Assembly (NCBI GenBank): GCA_045640905.1 | Contig: JAZUFW010000019.1 | Span: 1 to 28,132 of the forward strand | From: JAILLW01 sp045640905 | GTDB taxonomy: Bacteria; Bacillota; Clostridia; Lachnospirales; Lachnospiraceae | Direction of reading: 5' to 3' | Length of the DNA stretch: 28,132 nucleotides | Made by a program: the position numbers and the translations under genes | The notes under the pieces: generated by a model | The model's input: the letters and a program-made list of their open reading frames with translations, nothing else | Told to the model about the DNA's origin: nothing | Database searches by the model: none | Shown: positions 15,378 through 23,762 of the stretch, one piece after another | How the letters are laid out: every line of letters starts with the position of its first letter | How positions within the stretch are numbered: the stretch's first letter is position 1

Positions 15378-16385
15378 ATGGTTTTGAACAATTCATTCGG
15401 CATTGATCTGGGTACCAGCAATATAAAGATATATTCTCATGCGGACGACTCTATTTTGGTAGAGAAAAATATGATTGCCATTCAGAATAAGCGTAATATT
15501 TTTGCTTACGGTGATTCTGCATATGACATGTATGAAAAGGCCCCGTCCAACATTAATATTTCTTTTCCGCTTTCTAACGGTGTAATTGCCGATATTAAGA
15601 ATATGGAAGAACTTATAAAGTTTTTCATTTCCGATCTTTGCAGAAACAATATTAAACCTGCAGACTATTATATTACGGTTCCTACGGATGTTACGGAAGT
15701 AGAAAAGAGAGCTTTTTATGACCTTGTAAAGGAAGCTGATGTAAAAGCTAAAAAGGTATGGGTTGTTGAAAAAGCAATTGCAGACGGATTGGGACTTGAT
15801 ATTGATGTAAAGAATTCGCAGGGTGTTTTGGTAGTTGACGTAGGATTTGATACTACAGAGATTTCCATTTTATCACTCGGCGGAATCGTACGAAGCAAAT
15901 TGATTAAGGTCGGCGGACTTAAATTTGATGAATCAATCAGAAATGCAGTAAGAAAACAGTTTAATCTGGTTATTGGTCAAAAGACAGCCGAATCGGTTAA
16001 AAATGAATTAAAATCGCTCGAAGCACAGGGAGCGGATGCCATTGTATACGGTATAGATCTCGTTACCGGTCTTCCCGTTGAAAGAGAACTTCCTACCAAA
16101 ATGGTATGTGAAGCAATGGCGGAACAATATAAGATTATCATTGATAACATAAAAGTTATTTTGGAATTAACACCTCCGGAATTAGCTGCAGATATTTATC
16201 GTAAGGGGTTATACCTTACGGGCGGAGCTTCTCAAACCTCACATCTTTCCTCTTTAATCGGAAAGAGTACAGGATTAAAAGTAAACGAAGCCGAAAATCC
16301 CATTACATCCGTTGCATTGGGACTTTCAAAAGTTATAAAAGACAATTCTTATAAATCTGTAGCATACTCAATTGAAGGAAAATAA
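15378..16385 (+). CDS. mreB: MreB-family actin-like cell-shape protein
   Basis: A 335-residue actin-fold ATPase that forms membrane-bound filaments and guides sidewall synthesis. The first phosphate loop is FGIDLGTSNIK (7-17); the family PxDVTEVEKRAF segment, the IGQKTAESVKNEL helix and LTGGASQ complete the nucleotide site. Two motifs differ from classic MreB: the second phosphate loop DIGGGTTE reads DVGFDTTE (154-161), and the EPMAAA segment reads EKAIADGLG (from Glu131). This looks like the divergent MreB found in Lachnospiraceae. GAGGG stands 8 bases before the ATG. It heads the mreB-mreC-mreD-PBP2-rodA cluster. Confidence 0.93.
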   Translation: MVLNNSFGIDLGTSNIKIYSHADDSILVEKNMIAIQNKRNIFAYGDSAYDMYEKAPSNINISFPLSNGVIADIKNMEELIKFFISDLCRNNIKPADYYITVPTDVTEVEKRAFYDLVKEADVKAKKVWVVEKAIADGLGLDIDVKNSQGVLVVDVGFDTTEISILSLGGIVRSKLIKVGGLKFDESIRNAVRKQFNLVIGQKTAESVKNELKSLEAQGADAIVYGIDLVTGLPVERELPTKMVCEAMAEQYKIIIDNIKVILELTPPELAADIYRKGLYLTGGASQTSHLSSLIGKSTGLKVNEAENPITSVALGLSKVIKDNSYKSVAYSIEGK

Positions 16386-16388
16386 TTA

Positions 16389-17261
16389 ATGAGTCCTATA
16401 GTACCTCAAAAAGGAGAGCGCTTTACCATAAAAGGTAAATATCTCCTTTTTGTTTTAACAATTCTATGTGTTGCGCTGATAGTAGTGTCTTTCAGTACTG
16501 ATTTGCTTTCAAAACCCATAAGTGCTGTTGGCGGTTTTTTGGTTACTCCTTTACAAAACGGTATTTCCAAAGCAGGTTCTTTTTTGTCGTTACGTCAGGA
16601 GGAACTGATGGAATTGAAAACGCTAACCGAAGAAAACGAAGAATTAAAGCGCCAGTTAGATGAACTTACAATTGAAAACGTTAAGCTTCAGCAGGACAGA
16701 TACGAGCTCAATTCATTGCGTGAACTGTATGATCTTGACGCCCAATATGATGAATATGAAAAAATCGGTGCCAGAATCATTGCCAAAGATTCCGGAAACT
16801 GGTTTCATTCGTTCTGCATAAACAAAGGCTCAGAAGACGGAATTCAAGTAGACATGAATGTTATGGCGGGTTCCGGACTCGTTGGTCGAATCAGTGAAGT
16901 AGGTCCTCATTGGGCTAAGGTTTTAAGTATTATCGATGACAGTTCGAATACTTCGGGTATGATTCTTTCTACGTCTGATAATTTGGTAGTTACGGGAGAT
17001 TTGAAACTCTATGAAGACGGAGTTATTTCTTTTGAAAAGCTTGTTGATTCCGCCGACAGAGTTGCCGAAGGCGATAAAGTCGTAACTTCCAACATTTCCG
17101 ACAAGTATTTGCCCGGAATACTGATAGGTTATATATCCACCATATCAAAGGATTCTAATAACCTGACTAAATCCGGACTGATTACGCCCTGCGTTGATTT
17201 TGAACATCTGGAAGAAGTTTTGATTATTACTACACTTAAACAAACAGTAACTTCGGATTAG
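16389..17261 (+). CDS. mreC: MreC, elongasome scaffold
   Basis: A 290-residue bitopic protein: short cytoplasmic N-terminus, one membrane segment (about 19-39), a coiled coil (about 72-108, with repeated Glu/Leu heptads) and a C-terminal beta-barrel domain (GSEDGIQVDMNVMAGSGLVGRI and onwards). MreC links MreB and MreD to PBP2 and switches on the transpeptidase. It starts three bases after mreB, with AAGGAAAAT just upstream. A terminator-like hairpin is embedded in its first 21 codons. Confidence 0.94.
   Translation: MSPIVPQKGERFTIKGKYLLFVLTILCVALIVVSFSTDLLSKPISAVGGFLVTPLQNGISKAGSFLSLRQEELMELKTLTEENEELKRQLDELTIENVKLQQDRYELNSLRELYDLDAQYDEYEKIGARIIAKDSGNWFHSFCINKGSEDGIQVDMNVMAGSGLVGRISEVGPHWAKVLSIIDDSSNTSGMILSTSDNLVVTGDLKLYEDGVISFEKLVDSADRVAEGDKVVTSNISDKYLPGILIGYISTISKDSNNLTKSGLITPCVDFEHLEEVLIITTLKQTVTSD
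16408..16451 (+). promoter_or_regulatory. Terminator-like hairpin inside the 5' end of mreC
   Basis: AAAAAGGAGA (16408-16417) pairs perfectly with TCTCCTTTTT (16442-16451). After a small internal loop, TTTACC (16422-16427) pairs perfectly with GGTAAA (16434-16439) around a 6-base loop. GTTTT follows. The shape is that of an intrinsic terminator, and the left arm also buries an AAGGAG. The encoded peptide PQKGERFTIKGKYLLF is normal for MreC, so part of the pairing could be forced by coding. Confidence 0.45.
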
Positions 17262-17269
17262 GATTTATT

Positions 17270-17797
17270 TTGAAAAAATTTATTTGTGCATTTATATTGA
17301 TAATTCTATCATTCTGTCTTCAAACCACTTTATTTAAGTGGATTTCTTTTGGTGGAATCGTACCTAATCTATTGATTATTCTCACAGCATCTTACGGGTT
17401 TATGCGCGGAGATAAAGCAGGATTATTGGTAGGATTTTTCTGCGGTTTGCTTTCAGACATTTTTTTTGGATCGTTTATAGGCCTCAATGCCATTTTTTAT
17501 ATGTATATAGGTTATTTGAACGGAAAGTTTCACCAGGTATTTTACGAAGACGATGTTAAACTTCCGCTTGTGCTTATTCTGACTTCTGATTTGGTCTATT
17601 CGTTGGCTTACTACGTTATTATGTTCTTATTGCGTGCCAGATTTGATTTTTCATATTATTTTTTGAACATCATTTTACCCGAAGCCATTTATACAATAGC
17701 GGTTACATTAATTTTTTACCCGCTATTGTTGGTTATTCATAAACTGCTTGATCATACTTTGTTTAAGGCAAAAGGAGCTATAGGCTTTGATATTTGA
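17270..17797 (+). CDS. mreD: MreD, integral membrane elongasome protein
   Basis: A 175-residue protein with about five membrane segments and the MreD pattern: a hydrophobic N-terminus, then SFGGIVPNLLIILTASYGFMRG and GLLSDIFFGSFIGLNAIFY. MreD works with MreC in the complex that activates PBP2. The start is a TTG at 17270, 8 bases after the mreC stop; the next in-frame ATG is past the first conserved segment. AGG just before is a weak ribosome site. The 3' end overlaps the PBP2 gene by 11 bases. Confidence 0.9.
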   Translation: MKKFICAFILIILSFCLQTTLFKWISFGGIVPNLLIILTASYGFMRGDKAGLLVGFFCGLLSDIFFGSFIGLNAIFYMYIGYLNGKFHQVFYEDDVKLPLVLILTSDLVYSLAYYVIMFLLRARFDFSYYFLNIILPEAIYTIAVTLIFYPLLLVIHKLLDHTLFKAKGAIGFDI

Positions 17798-20660
17798 AGA
17801 AATTAAAGAAAAATTCATAAAGCTTATTACTTCCAGAATCTTTGTCCTCATTATTGTTATGGGGGTTTTATTTTTTGTACTCGTTCAAAAGGTGTTTGAT
17901 TTGCAAATTGTTCATGGTGACGAGTACATGAATTCTTTTGAAACACGTATCAAAAAGGAAATAACAATAAACGGCGCCAGAGGTAATATTTACGACAGAA
18001 ACGGAAACCTTTTGGCATATAACGAATTGGCTCATTCCGTAACAATCGAAGACGTATATGAATCGGGAACCTTTAAGAATCTGAATCTTAACACTACCAT
18101 ATATAAGACAATTCAAATCATAGAAGATAACGGTGATAAACTTGTTTCGGATTTTAAGATTAATCTGGATAAAAAAGGTAATTATGTTTTTACGGTTGAA
18201 GGTACATCACTCAACAGATTTTTGGCAGATGTATACGGGCACAGCTTAATAAATGACTTGACGGAAAAAGAAAGAACTTCAACGCCCAAAGAAGTCATAA
18301 ATTATTTGTGCGGTTGGGACAGATTCAGAATCGGCATGTATGACGAGAATACTAAGCGCGCTGATTTTGTACCCGGAAACGGTTATTCAAAAGAAGATTT
18401 ATTAAAAATATTGAATGTTCGTTATGAAATGAATAATAATTCTTTCCAGAAGTATATTACAACGACCATTTCTAACGATGTTTGCGAAGAAACCGTTGCC
18501 ATTATTATGGAAAACAATAATGAACTTAACGGTGTAACGATAGAAGAGGGAACTGTCAGAAAATACGTGGATTCGGTATATTTGTCAAATATTATAGGTT
18601 ATACCGGCAAAATATCTTCAAACGAAGAATTGGCTACTTTGCAGGAAACCAATATTGATTACACTATCAATGATACTGTCGGAAAACTGGGCATTGAAAA
18701 GTCCATGGAAAATTATCTGCAGGGTAAAAAAGGTTCCCAAACGGTATTCGTTAACTCTGTCGGAAAAACTACCGAAATCACAAATTATGTTGAACCTACT
18801 GCCGGAAATGATATTTATTTGACGATTGATAAAGATTTGCAAATTGCAACATATAAAATATTGGAAGAAGATTTGGCCGGTATTTTGGTTGCCAAGATAA
18901 TAAACGCAAAAGAATTTGATACATCCGGAGTTTCGGCTTCAAAAATTCAGATACCGATATATGATGTTTATACTGCTTTATTCAACAATAATATTATCAG
19001 CATTGAACATATGGGCGAAGAGGACGCCAAAGATACAGAAAAAGCAGTATATGAAGTGTTTTCAAATAAAAAGCAGGAGGTATTTGATAAGCTCTTATAT
19101 GAATTAACCGAAAGCAAAACTCCTTATGACCATTTAAGCAGGGATTATAAAAACTATGAAAGTTATTTGGTCGAACAGCTTTATGCAAATAAAATAATTG
19201 ATAAAGAGCTCGTTGATGTAACCGATCCTGTTTATATTGAGTGGACTACCGATGAGGTAATAAGCTGTTATGAATTTATTAATTACTGCATATCAATGAA
19301 CTGGGTTGATGTTTCAAAACTGGATTTGAATAAGCAGTATTCGGATTCAAAGGAAATATATTCGAAGATTCTCGATTATATATTTGAAAAACTGGATAAT
19401 GACAGGAATTTTTCAAAGAAAATTATTACCTTCATGATCAAAAACGACAATATTTCAGGAATCAGTGTTTGTAAATTGCTTATTGAGCAGGGTATTGTCG
19501 AGATTGAAGAAAGTGAAGAAAATAAATTGTATTCCGGACAGACAACAGCTTATTCATTTATGATGCAGCGAATTAAGAATTTGGATGTAACTCCTGCGAT
19601 GCTGGCACTTGATCCCTGTTCTGCGTCCTGTGTAATTACGGATGTGAATACAGGTGATGTTTTGGCCTTGGTATCATATCCCGGATTTGATAACAATAAA
19701 CTCGCAAACGGAGTTGATTCAGAGTATTATGCATCGTTACAGGAAGATTTGTCTACTCCGATGATAAATTATGCAACCAGACATAAAACCGCTCCCGGTT
19801 CTACTTTTAAAATGGTTTCTGCCTCAGCAGGGCTGATGGAAGGAACTGTTTCACCATACTCACGATTTACCTGTACCGGTCTATTTGATAAAATTGCGCC
19901 TCCTGCCGCATGTTGGATTTACGGTCAGGGAGCTCACGGTGCCATAAACGTAACTGAAGCCATAAAGCATTCATGTAATATGTATTTTTACGAACTGGGT
20001 TATCAGTTGGGTACAACGCCTACTAATACTTATTCCTCAGACCTTTCCTTAAGCAAGTTATCAATTTATGCAGATGCTTACGGGCTGACGGATTTAAGTG
20101 GTGTTGAAATAGAAGAGTCCACGCCTTCATTTTCTACCGAAGACGGTGTTCGAAGTGCTATCGGACAGGGTTCACATGCTTATACTACCGTAGGATTATG
20201 CAGATATGTTGCTACAGTTGCCAATTCAGGGACATGTTACAATTTGACTTTGCTTGATAAGGTAACGGATCATCAGGGCAATATTTTAAAGGATAATCAG
20301 GCTACTGTCAGAAATACATTTGTAATGGAACCTTCCTATTGGAGCGCCATTCATACAGGAATGCGACAGGTTATAGAATCCAAAGCATTTTTCAATGATT
20401 TCCCAATAAAGGTAGCAGGAAAAACGGGTACCGCCGAAGAAAACAGAAACAGAGCTAACCATGCCTTGTTCGTATGTTACGCACCGTATGAAAGCCCTGA
20501 GGTTGCTATAGTTACGAGAATAGCATTCGGTTATTCTTCCACATATGCAGCTACCACTACCAAGGATGTATTAACATATTACTTTGATGTTTCAGATGCC
20601 GAGGAATTGATTACCGGAGAAGCATCAACACTTGCAAACGAAACAACACAGACGGATTAA
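17787..20660 (+). CDS. mrdA: Penicillin-binding protein 2, elongasome transpeptidase with a large insert
   Basis: A 957-residue class B PBP, far longer than typical PBP2 (about 600-700). One membrane segment (about 17-37) is followed by the pedestal domain (INGARGNIYDRNGNLLAYN). The transpeptidase has Ser672-Thr-Phe-Lys675, Ser729-Cys-Asn731 and Lys879-Thr-Gly881, so it should be active. Between the first helix of this domain (DLQIATYKIL, about 349-358) and its first strand (CSASCVITDVNTGDVLA) lie about 230 extra residues, mostly helical and acidic. It pairs with RodA to cross-link sidewall peptidoglycan. The start is TTG at 17787, behind AGGAG, inside the end of mreD. Confidence 0.93.
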   Translation: MIFEEIKEKFIKLITSRIFVLIIVMGVLFFVLVQKVFDLQIVHGDEYMNSFETRIKKEITINGARGNIYDRNGNLLAYNELAHSVTIEDVYESGTFKNLNLNTTIYKTIQIIEDNGDKLVSDFKINLDKKGNYVFTVEGTSLNRFLADVYGHSLINDLTEKERTSTPKEVINYLCGWDRFRIGMYDENTKRADFVPGNGYSKEDLLKILNVRYEMNNNSFQKYITTTISNDVCEETVAIIMENNNELNGVTIEEGTVRKYVDSVYLSNIIGYTGKISSNEELATLQETNIDYTINDTVGKLGIEKSMENYLQGKKGSQTVFVNSVGKTTEITNYVEPTAGNDIYLTIDKDLQIATYKILEEDLAGILVAKIINAKEFDTSGVSASKIQIPIYDVYTALFNNNIISIEHMGEEDAKDTEKAVYEVFSNKKQEVFDKLLYELTESKTPYDHLSRDYKNYESYLVEQLYANKIIDKELVDVTDPVYIEWTTDEVISCYEFINYCISMNWVDVSKLDLNKQYSDSKEIYSKILDYIFEKLDNDRNFSKKIITFMIKNDNISGISVCKLLIEQGIVEIEESEENKLYSGQTTAYSFMMQRIKNLDVTPAMLALDPCSASCVITDVNTGDVLALVSYPGFDNNKLANGVDSEYYASLQEDLSTPMINYATRHKTAPGSTFKMVSASAGLMEGTVSPYSRFTCTGLFDKIAPPAACWIYGQGAHGAINVTEAIKHSCNMYFYELGYQLGTTPTNTYSSDLSLSKLSIYADAYGLTDLSGVEIEESTPSFSTEDGVRSAIGQGSHAYTTVGLCRYVATVANSGTCYNLTLLDKVTDHQGNILKDNQATVRNTFVMEPSYWSAIHTGMRQVIESKAFFNDFPIKVAGKTGTAEENRNRANHALFVCYAPYESPEVAIVTRIAFGYSSTYAATTTKDVLTYYFDVSDAEELITGEASTLANETTQTD

Positions 20661-20663
20661 AAT

Positions 20664-21770
20664 ATGTTTTCCAAGTATAATTTCAGACATTACAACTTTA
20701 AATTGATTATTTTTGTAATTGCGCTTGCATTAATTGGTGTTATGGCCGTTTCTTCCGCAGACGAGTCACTATATCAAAAACAGCTTTGGGGTGTGGTAGC
20801 AGGTATATTTATCATGCTCGTTTTATCGCTTTTTGATTATTCAATTCTGTTGAAACTTTACTGGTTATATTATTTCGGTAACATTGTTTTGCTTGTTATG
20901 GTTATGATATTCGGTAAAGATACAAACGGTGCGCAAAGATGGGTAAAAATCCTGGGAATTCAGTTCCAACCTTCCGAATTTTGTAAAATAATTATTATTT
21001 TATTCTTTGCGATGTTTATAAAACGACATGAAGAAAACATAAATTCCTTTATATGGGTGTTACTAAGTGTTGTCCTGTTTGCCATACCTACCATTTTGGT
21101 TTATAAACAGCCGGATTTGTCGACAACAATGGTTATTTGCCTCATTTTTGCAGTTATTATGTTTGTCGGAAACTTGAGTTTCAAAGTTATCGGCGGTGTT
21201 GTAGCTGTAGCAGTCCCTATATTTGTCATACTGATATATCTGATAATGCAGCCGGATCAGAAAATAGTTAACGATTACCAAAAAGGCCGTATTTTGTCGT
21301 TCTTTAACAAAGAGGAGACTGCCAATGATGCCGGCTATCAGCAGACATATTCCGTCATGGCCATAGGCTCCGGTAAATTATCGGGAAAAGGCTACAGAAA
21401 TAATGAAATATATTCTGTAAAAAATGCTGATTTTATTGCCGAGCAGCAAACAGACTTTATTTTTGCAGTTATAGGTGAAGAGTTCGGATTTATCGGAACC
21501 TGTTCCGTTATTGTTTTGATATTCCTGATAATATTCGAATGCTTTATGATAGCCCACAGGGCAAATGATATTTCAGGCAGAATTATTGCCGGCGGGACAG
21601 GAGCTTATCTGGGAATTCAAAGCTTTATTAATATAGGTGTTGTAACTTACCTTTTACCGAATACAGGATTGCCGTTACCTTTCGTTTCATATGGATTAAC
21701 ATCCTTAATCAGTTCATTTATTGCAATAGGATTTGTTTTAAATGTGGGGTTACAATGTAACGAAAAATAA
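20664..21770 (+). CDS. rodA: RodA, SEDS peptidoglycan glycosyltransferase
   Basis: A 368-residue membrane protein with ten predicted segments. SEDS hallmarks are GAQRWVKILGIQFQPSEFCK, the loop AEQQTDFIFAVIGEEFGFIG with its conserved Asp, and NTGLPLPFVSYGLTSL near the end. RodA polymerises lipid II in a complex with PBP2. It starts three bases after the PBP2 gene. In many clostridia minC, minD and minE stand between PBP2 and rodA; they are absent here. Confidence 0.95.
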   Translation: MFSKYNFRHYNFKLIIFVIALALIGVMAVSSADESLYQKQLWGVVAGIFIMLVLSLFDYSILLKLYWLYYFGNIVLLVMVMIFGKDTNGAQRWVKILGIQFQPSEFCKIIIILFFAMFIKRHEENINSFIWVLLSVVLFAIPTILVYKQPDLSTTMVICLIFAVIMFVGNLSFKVIGGVVAVAVPIFVILIYLIMQPDQKIVNDYQKGRILSFFNKEETANDAGYQQTYSVMAIGSGKLSGKGYRNNEIYSVKNADFIAEQQTDFIFAVIGEEFGFIGTCSVIVLIFLIIFECFMIAHRANDISGRIIAGGTGAYLGIQSFINIGVVTYLLPNTGLPLPFVSYGLTSLISSFIAIGFVLNVGLQCNEK

Positions 21771-21778
21771 TGTATAAT
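21750..21778 (+). promoter_or_regulatory. Internal promoter before mgsA
   Basis: TTACAA (21750-21755), 17-bp spacer, perfect TATAAT (21773-21778). It starts inside the last codons of rodA and would give mgsA, dacA and perhaps the por genes a transcript of their own. Confidence 0.55.
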
Positions 21779-21807
21779 CTTATGTGGGGTTTGGAGGTAT
21801 TTCTATT

Positions 21808-22203
21808 ATGAATATAGCTTTAATTGCGCATGATGCAAAGAAAAAGCTCATGCAAAACTTTTGTATTGCCTACAGAGGCATTTTAAGCAAAAATGAATTA
21901 TATGCAACCGGAACAACCGGAAGATTGATAGAAGAAGTAACAAATCTGAATGTTCATAAATTTTTAGCCGGACATTTGGGAGGAGAGCAGCAAATCGGTG
22001 CTCAAATCGAACATAACGAAATGGATTTGGTTATTTTCTTACGCGATCCCGTTACAGTAAAGAATCATGAACCGGATGTTAATAATGTAGTCAGACTTTG
22101 TGACGTTCATAATATTCCGCTTGCTACTAATTTAGCTTCTGCTGAGTTACTTATTAAGTCTTTGGACAGAGGAGATTTAGAGTGGCGTGAAATGTACAAA
22201 TAA
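21808..22203 (+). CDS. mgsA: Methylglyoxal synthase
   Basis: A 131-residue protein matching MgsA along its length: IALIAHDAKK (His8, Asp9), the phosphate-binding ATGTTG, GGEQQIGA, VIFLRDP, NHEPDV and IPLATN. MgsA turns dihydroxyacetone phosphate into methylglyoxal and phosphate, a bypass used when phosphate is short. The catalytic Asp71 of the E. coli enzyme (GGDQQVGA) is Glu60 here; His and Asp of the HxPD segment are kept. I chose the ATG at 21808, with GGAGG 10 bases upstream; a GTG at 21784 is in frame but precedes that site. It overlaps the next gene by 17 bases. Confidence 0.93.
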   Translation: MNIALIAHDAKKKLMQNFCIAYRGILSKNELYATGTTGRLIEEVTNLNVHKFLAGHLGGEQQIGAQIEHNEMDLVIFLRDPVTVKNHEPDVNNVVRLCDVHNIPLATNLASAELLIKSLDRGDLEWREMYK

Positions 22204-23161
22204 GGTTTTAATTTCACTCTTAACATGCGTTGCCGTTTTCTTGTGCGGCTGCGCCTCATCAAAATATGCTATTCCTTTTACTGCTGATTCCAATATCAGC
22301 AGTTTTCGTATTGTTTCCAATGAAAGAATGTCGGAATCTGCCGACTCATTTTCTTCCAATTTATGTGTTGCTGAAGGTGACATTAATAATACTGTGATTT
22401 CCGATTACGGAACGGCATCCGGTGGATTATTTGATATTAATTCACGGGATGTTATTTTTGCTGATAATATTCACGAGCAATTGCATCCTGCGTCTTTAAC
22501 CAAAATTATGACAGCCATAGTAGCTATGAAGCATTGCTCACTGGATACCAATTTATACGCTACCACGTCTGTTAATATTACGGAGCCGGGTGCGCAATTA
22601 CTCGGTTTAAAGCCCGGCGATTCAATGACACTTGATCAAGCATTACATATTCTCTTGATTCATTCCGATAATGATGTTGCCATATTGATAGCCGAAGGAG
22701 TCGCAGGCTCAGTTGATGAATTTGTCAACATGATGAATGAAGAAGCACTGGCTTTGGGGGCTACAAACACTCATTTTGTTAATCCGCACGGGTTGACCGC
22801 GGATGAACATTATACTACGGCATATGATATGTATTTGATTATGAATGAAGCCGTTAAATATGCCTTATTTAATGAGATTATTCACTCTACAGAATATCAA
22901 ACTGTTTATTATAATCAGTCGGGAACCGAGAAAGAAGTTAATGTTAAATCCACCAATCTCTATTTGCAGGGAAACGAAAAAGCTCCTGCAGGGATTACTG
23001 TAGTCGGCGGTAAAACAGGAACTACCAATATGGCAGGACATTGTCTTGTTTTATTATCGAGAGACACTAAATCAAATCCTTTTATAAGTATAGTCATGAA
23101 ATGCGAAAATCGTGATGATTTGTATGCATATATGAATAAATTATTAAGTTTAATCAAATAA
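22187..23161 (+). CDS. D-alanyl-D-alanine carboxypeptidase (DacA/PBP5 type), probable lipoprotein
   Basis: A 324-residue S11-family protein with all three active-site motifs: Ser103-Leu-Thr-Lys106, Ser160-Asp-Asn162 and Lys276-Thr-Gly278. It trims the terminal D-Ala from peptidoglycan stem peptides. The N-terminus has a membrane-spanning signal ending in LCGC, so Cys22 may be lipidated; that would anchor it at the outer face without the usual C-terminal amphipathic helix. The protein stops soon after the catalytic domain and lacks the PBP5-type C-terminal beta domain. The start is a GTG at 22187 within mgsA; GGAG lies 12 bases upstream, rather far. Confidence 0.88.
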   Translation: MKCTNKVLISLLTCVAVFLCGCASSKYAIPFTADSNISSFRIVSNERMSESADSFSSNLCVAEGDINNTVISDYGTASGGLFDINSRDVIFADNIHEQLHPASLTKIMTAIVAMKHCSLDTNLYATTSVNITEPGAQLLGLKPGDSMTLDQALHILLIHSDNDVAILIAEGVAGSVDEFVNMMNEEALALGATNTHFVNPHGLTADEHYTTAYDMYLIMNEAVKYALFNEIIHSTEYQTVYYNQSGTEKEVNVKSTNLYLQGNEKAPAGITVVGGKTGTTNMAGHCLVLLSRDTKSNPFISIVMKCENRDDLYAYMNKLLSLIK

Positions 23162-23174
23162 AGAAAGGCACAAA

Positions 23175-23762
23175 ATGAGCACAAAAAACTTGGAAATCAG
23201 ATGGCACGGACGTGGTGGTCAGGGTGCTAAAACGGCAGCTTTACTGCTGGCTGATGTATGTTTCAAAACAGGCGCATATGTTCAGGGCTTTCCTGAGTAT
23301 GGACCGGAAAGAATGGGCGCTCCCATTACTGCATTTAACAGAATTTCGGATGAAGAAATATTGGTTCACTCAAATATTTATTTTCCCGATTTGGTTGTAG
23401 TGGTAGACGAAACCCTGCTTTTATCCGTTGATGTAACAAACGGATTAAAAGAAGACGGCAGCATCATAGTTAATACCGATAAGAGTATTGATGAAATTAA
23501 GCCTTTATTGAATGGTTTTAAAGGCAATATTTATACACTTGATGCCAGAAAAATCTCTGTTGAAGCTTTAGGCAAATATTTCCCCAATTCCCCCATGCTT
23601 GCTGCTGTAGTAGCTGTAACCAAAGTTATGGAATGGGATAATTTCATTGAGGAAATGCGTTCTTCATATGCTCATAAATTTGCTAAAAAGCCCGAAGTTA
23701 TTGAAGGAAACATGAAAGCATTGACATTGACCTATGATTATTTAAAGGAGCAGCTTAAATGA
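23175..23762 (+). CDS. porC: Pyruvate:ferredoxin oxidoreductase, gamma subunit
   Basis: A 195-residue subunit with the family start EIRWHGRGGQGAKTAALLLA and the GFPEYGPERMGAPITAFNRI loop. It is one of four subunits of the enzyme that oxidises pyruvate with CoA to acetyl-CoA and CO2 and reduces ferredoxin; the gamma part contributes to CoA binding and subunit contacts. Gene order gamma-delta-alpha-beta is that known for multi-subunit POR. AAAGG lies before the ATG, 13 bases after the carboxypeptidase stop, so the por genes may be read from upstream. It overlaps porD by ATGA. Confidence 0.92.
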   Translation: MSTKNLEIRWHGRGGQGAKTAALLLADVCFKTGAYVQGFPEYGPERMGAPITAFNRISDEEILVHSNIYFPDLVVVVDETLLLSVDVTNGLKEDGSIIVNTDKSIDEIKPLLNGFKGNIYTLDARKISVEALGKYFPNSPMLAAVVAVTKVMEWDNFIEEMRSSYAHKFAKKPEVIEGNMKALTLTYDYLKEQLK

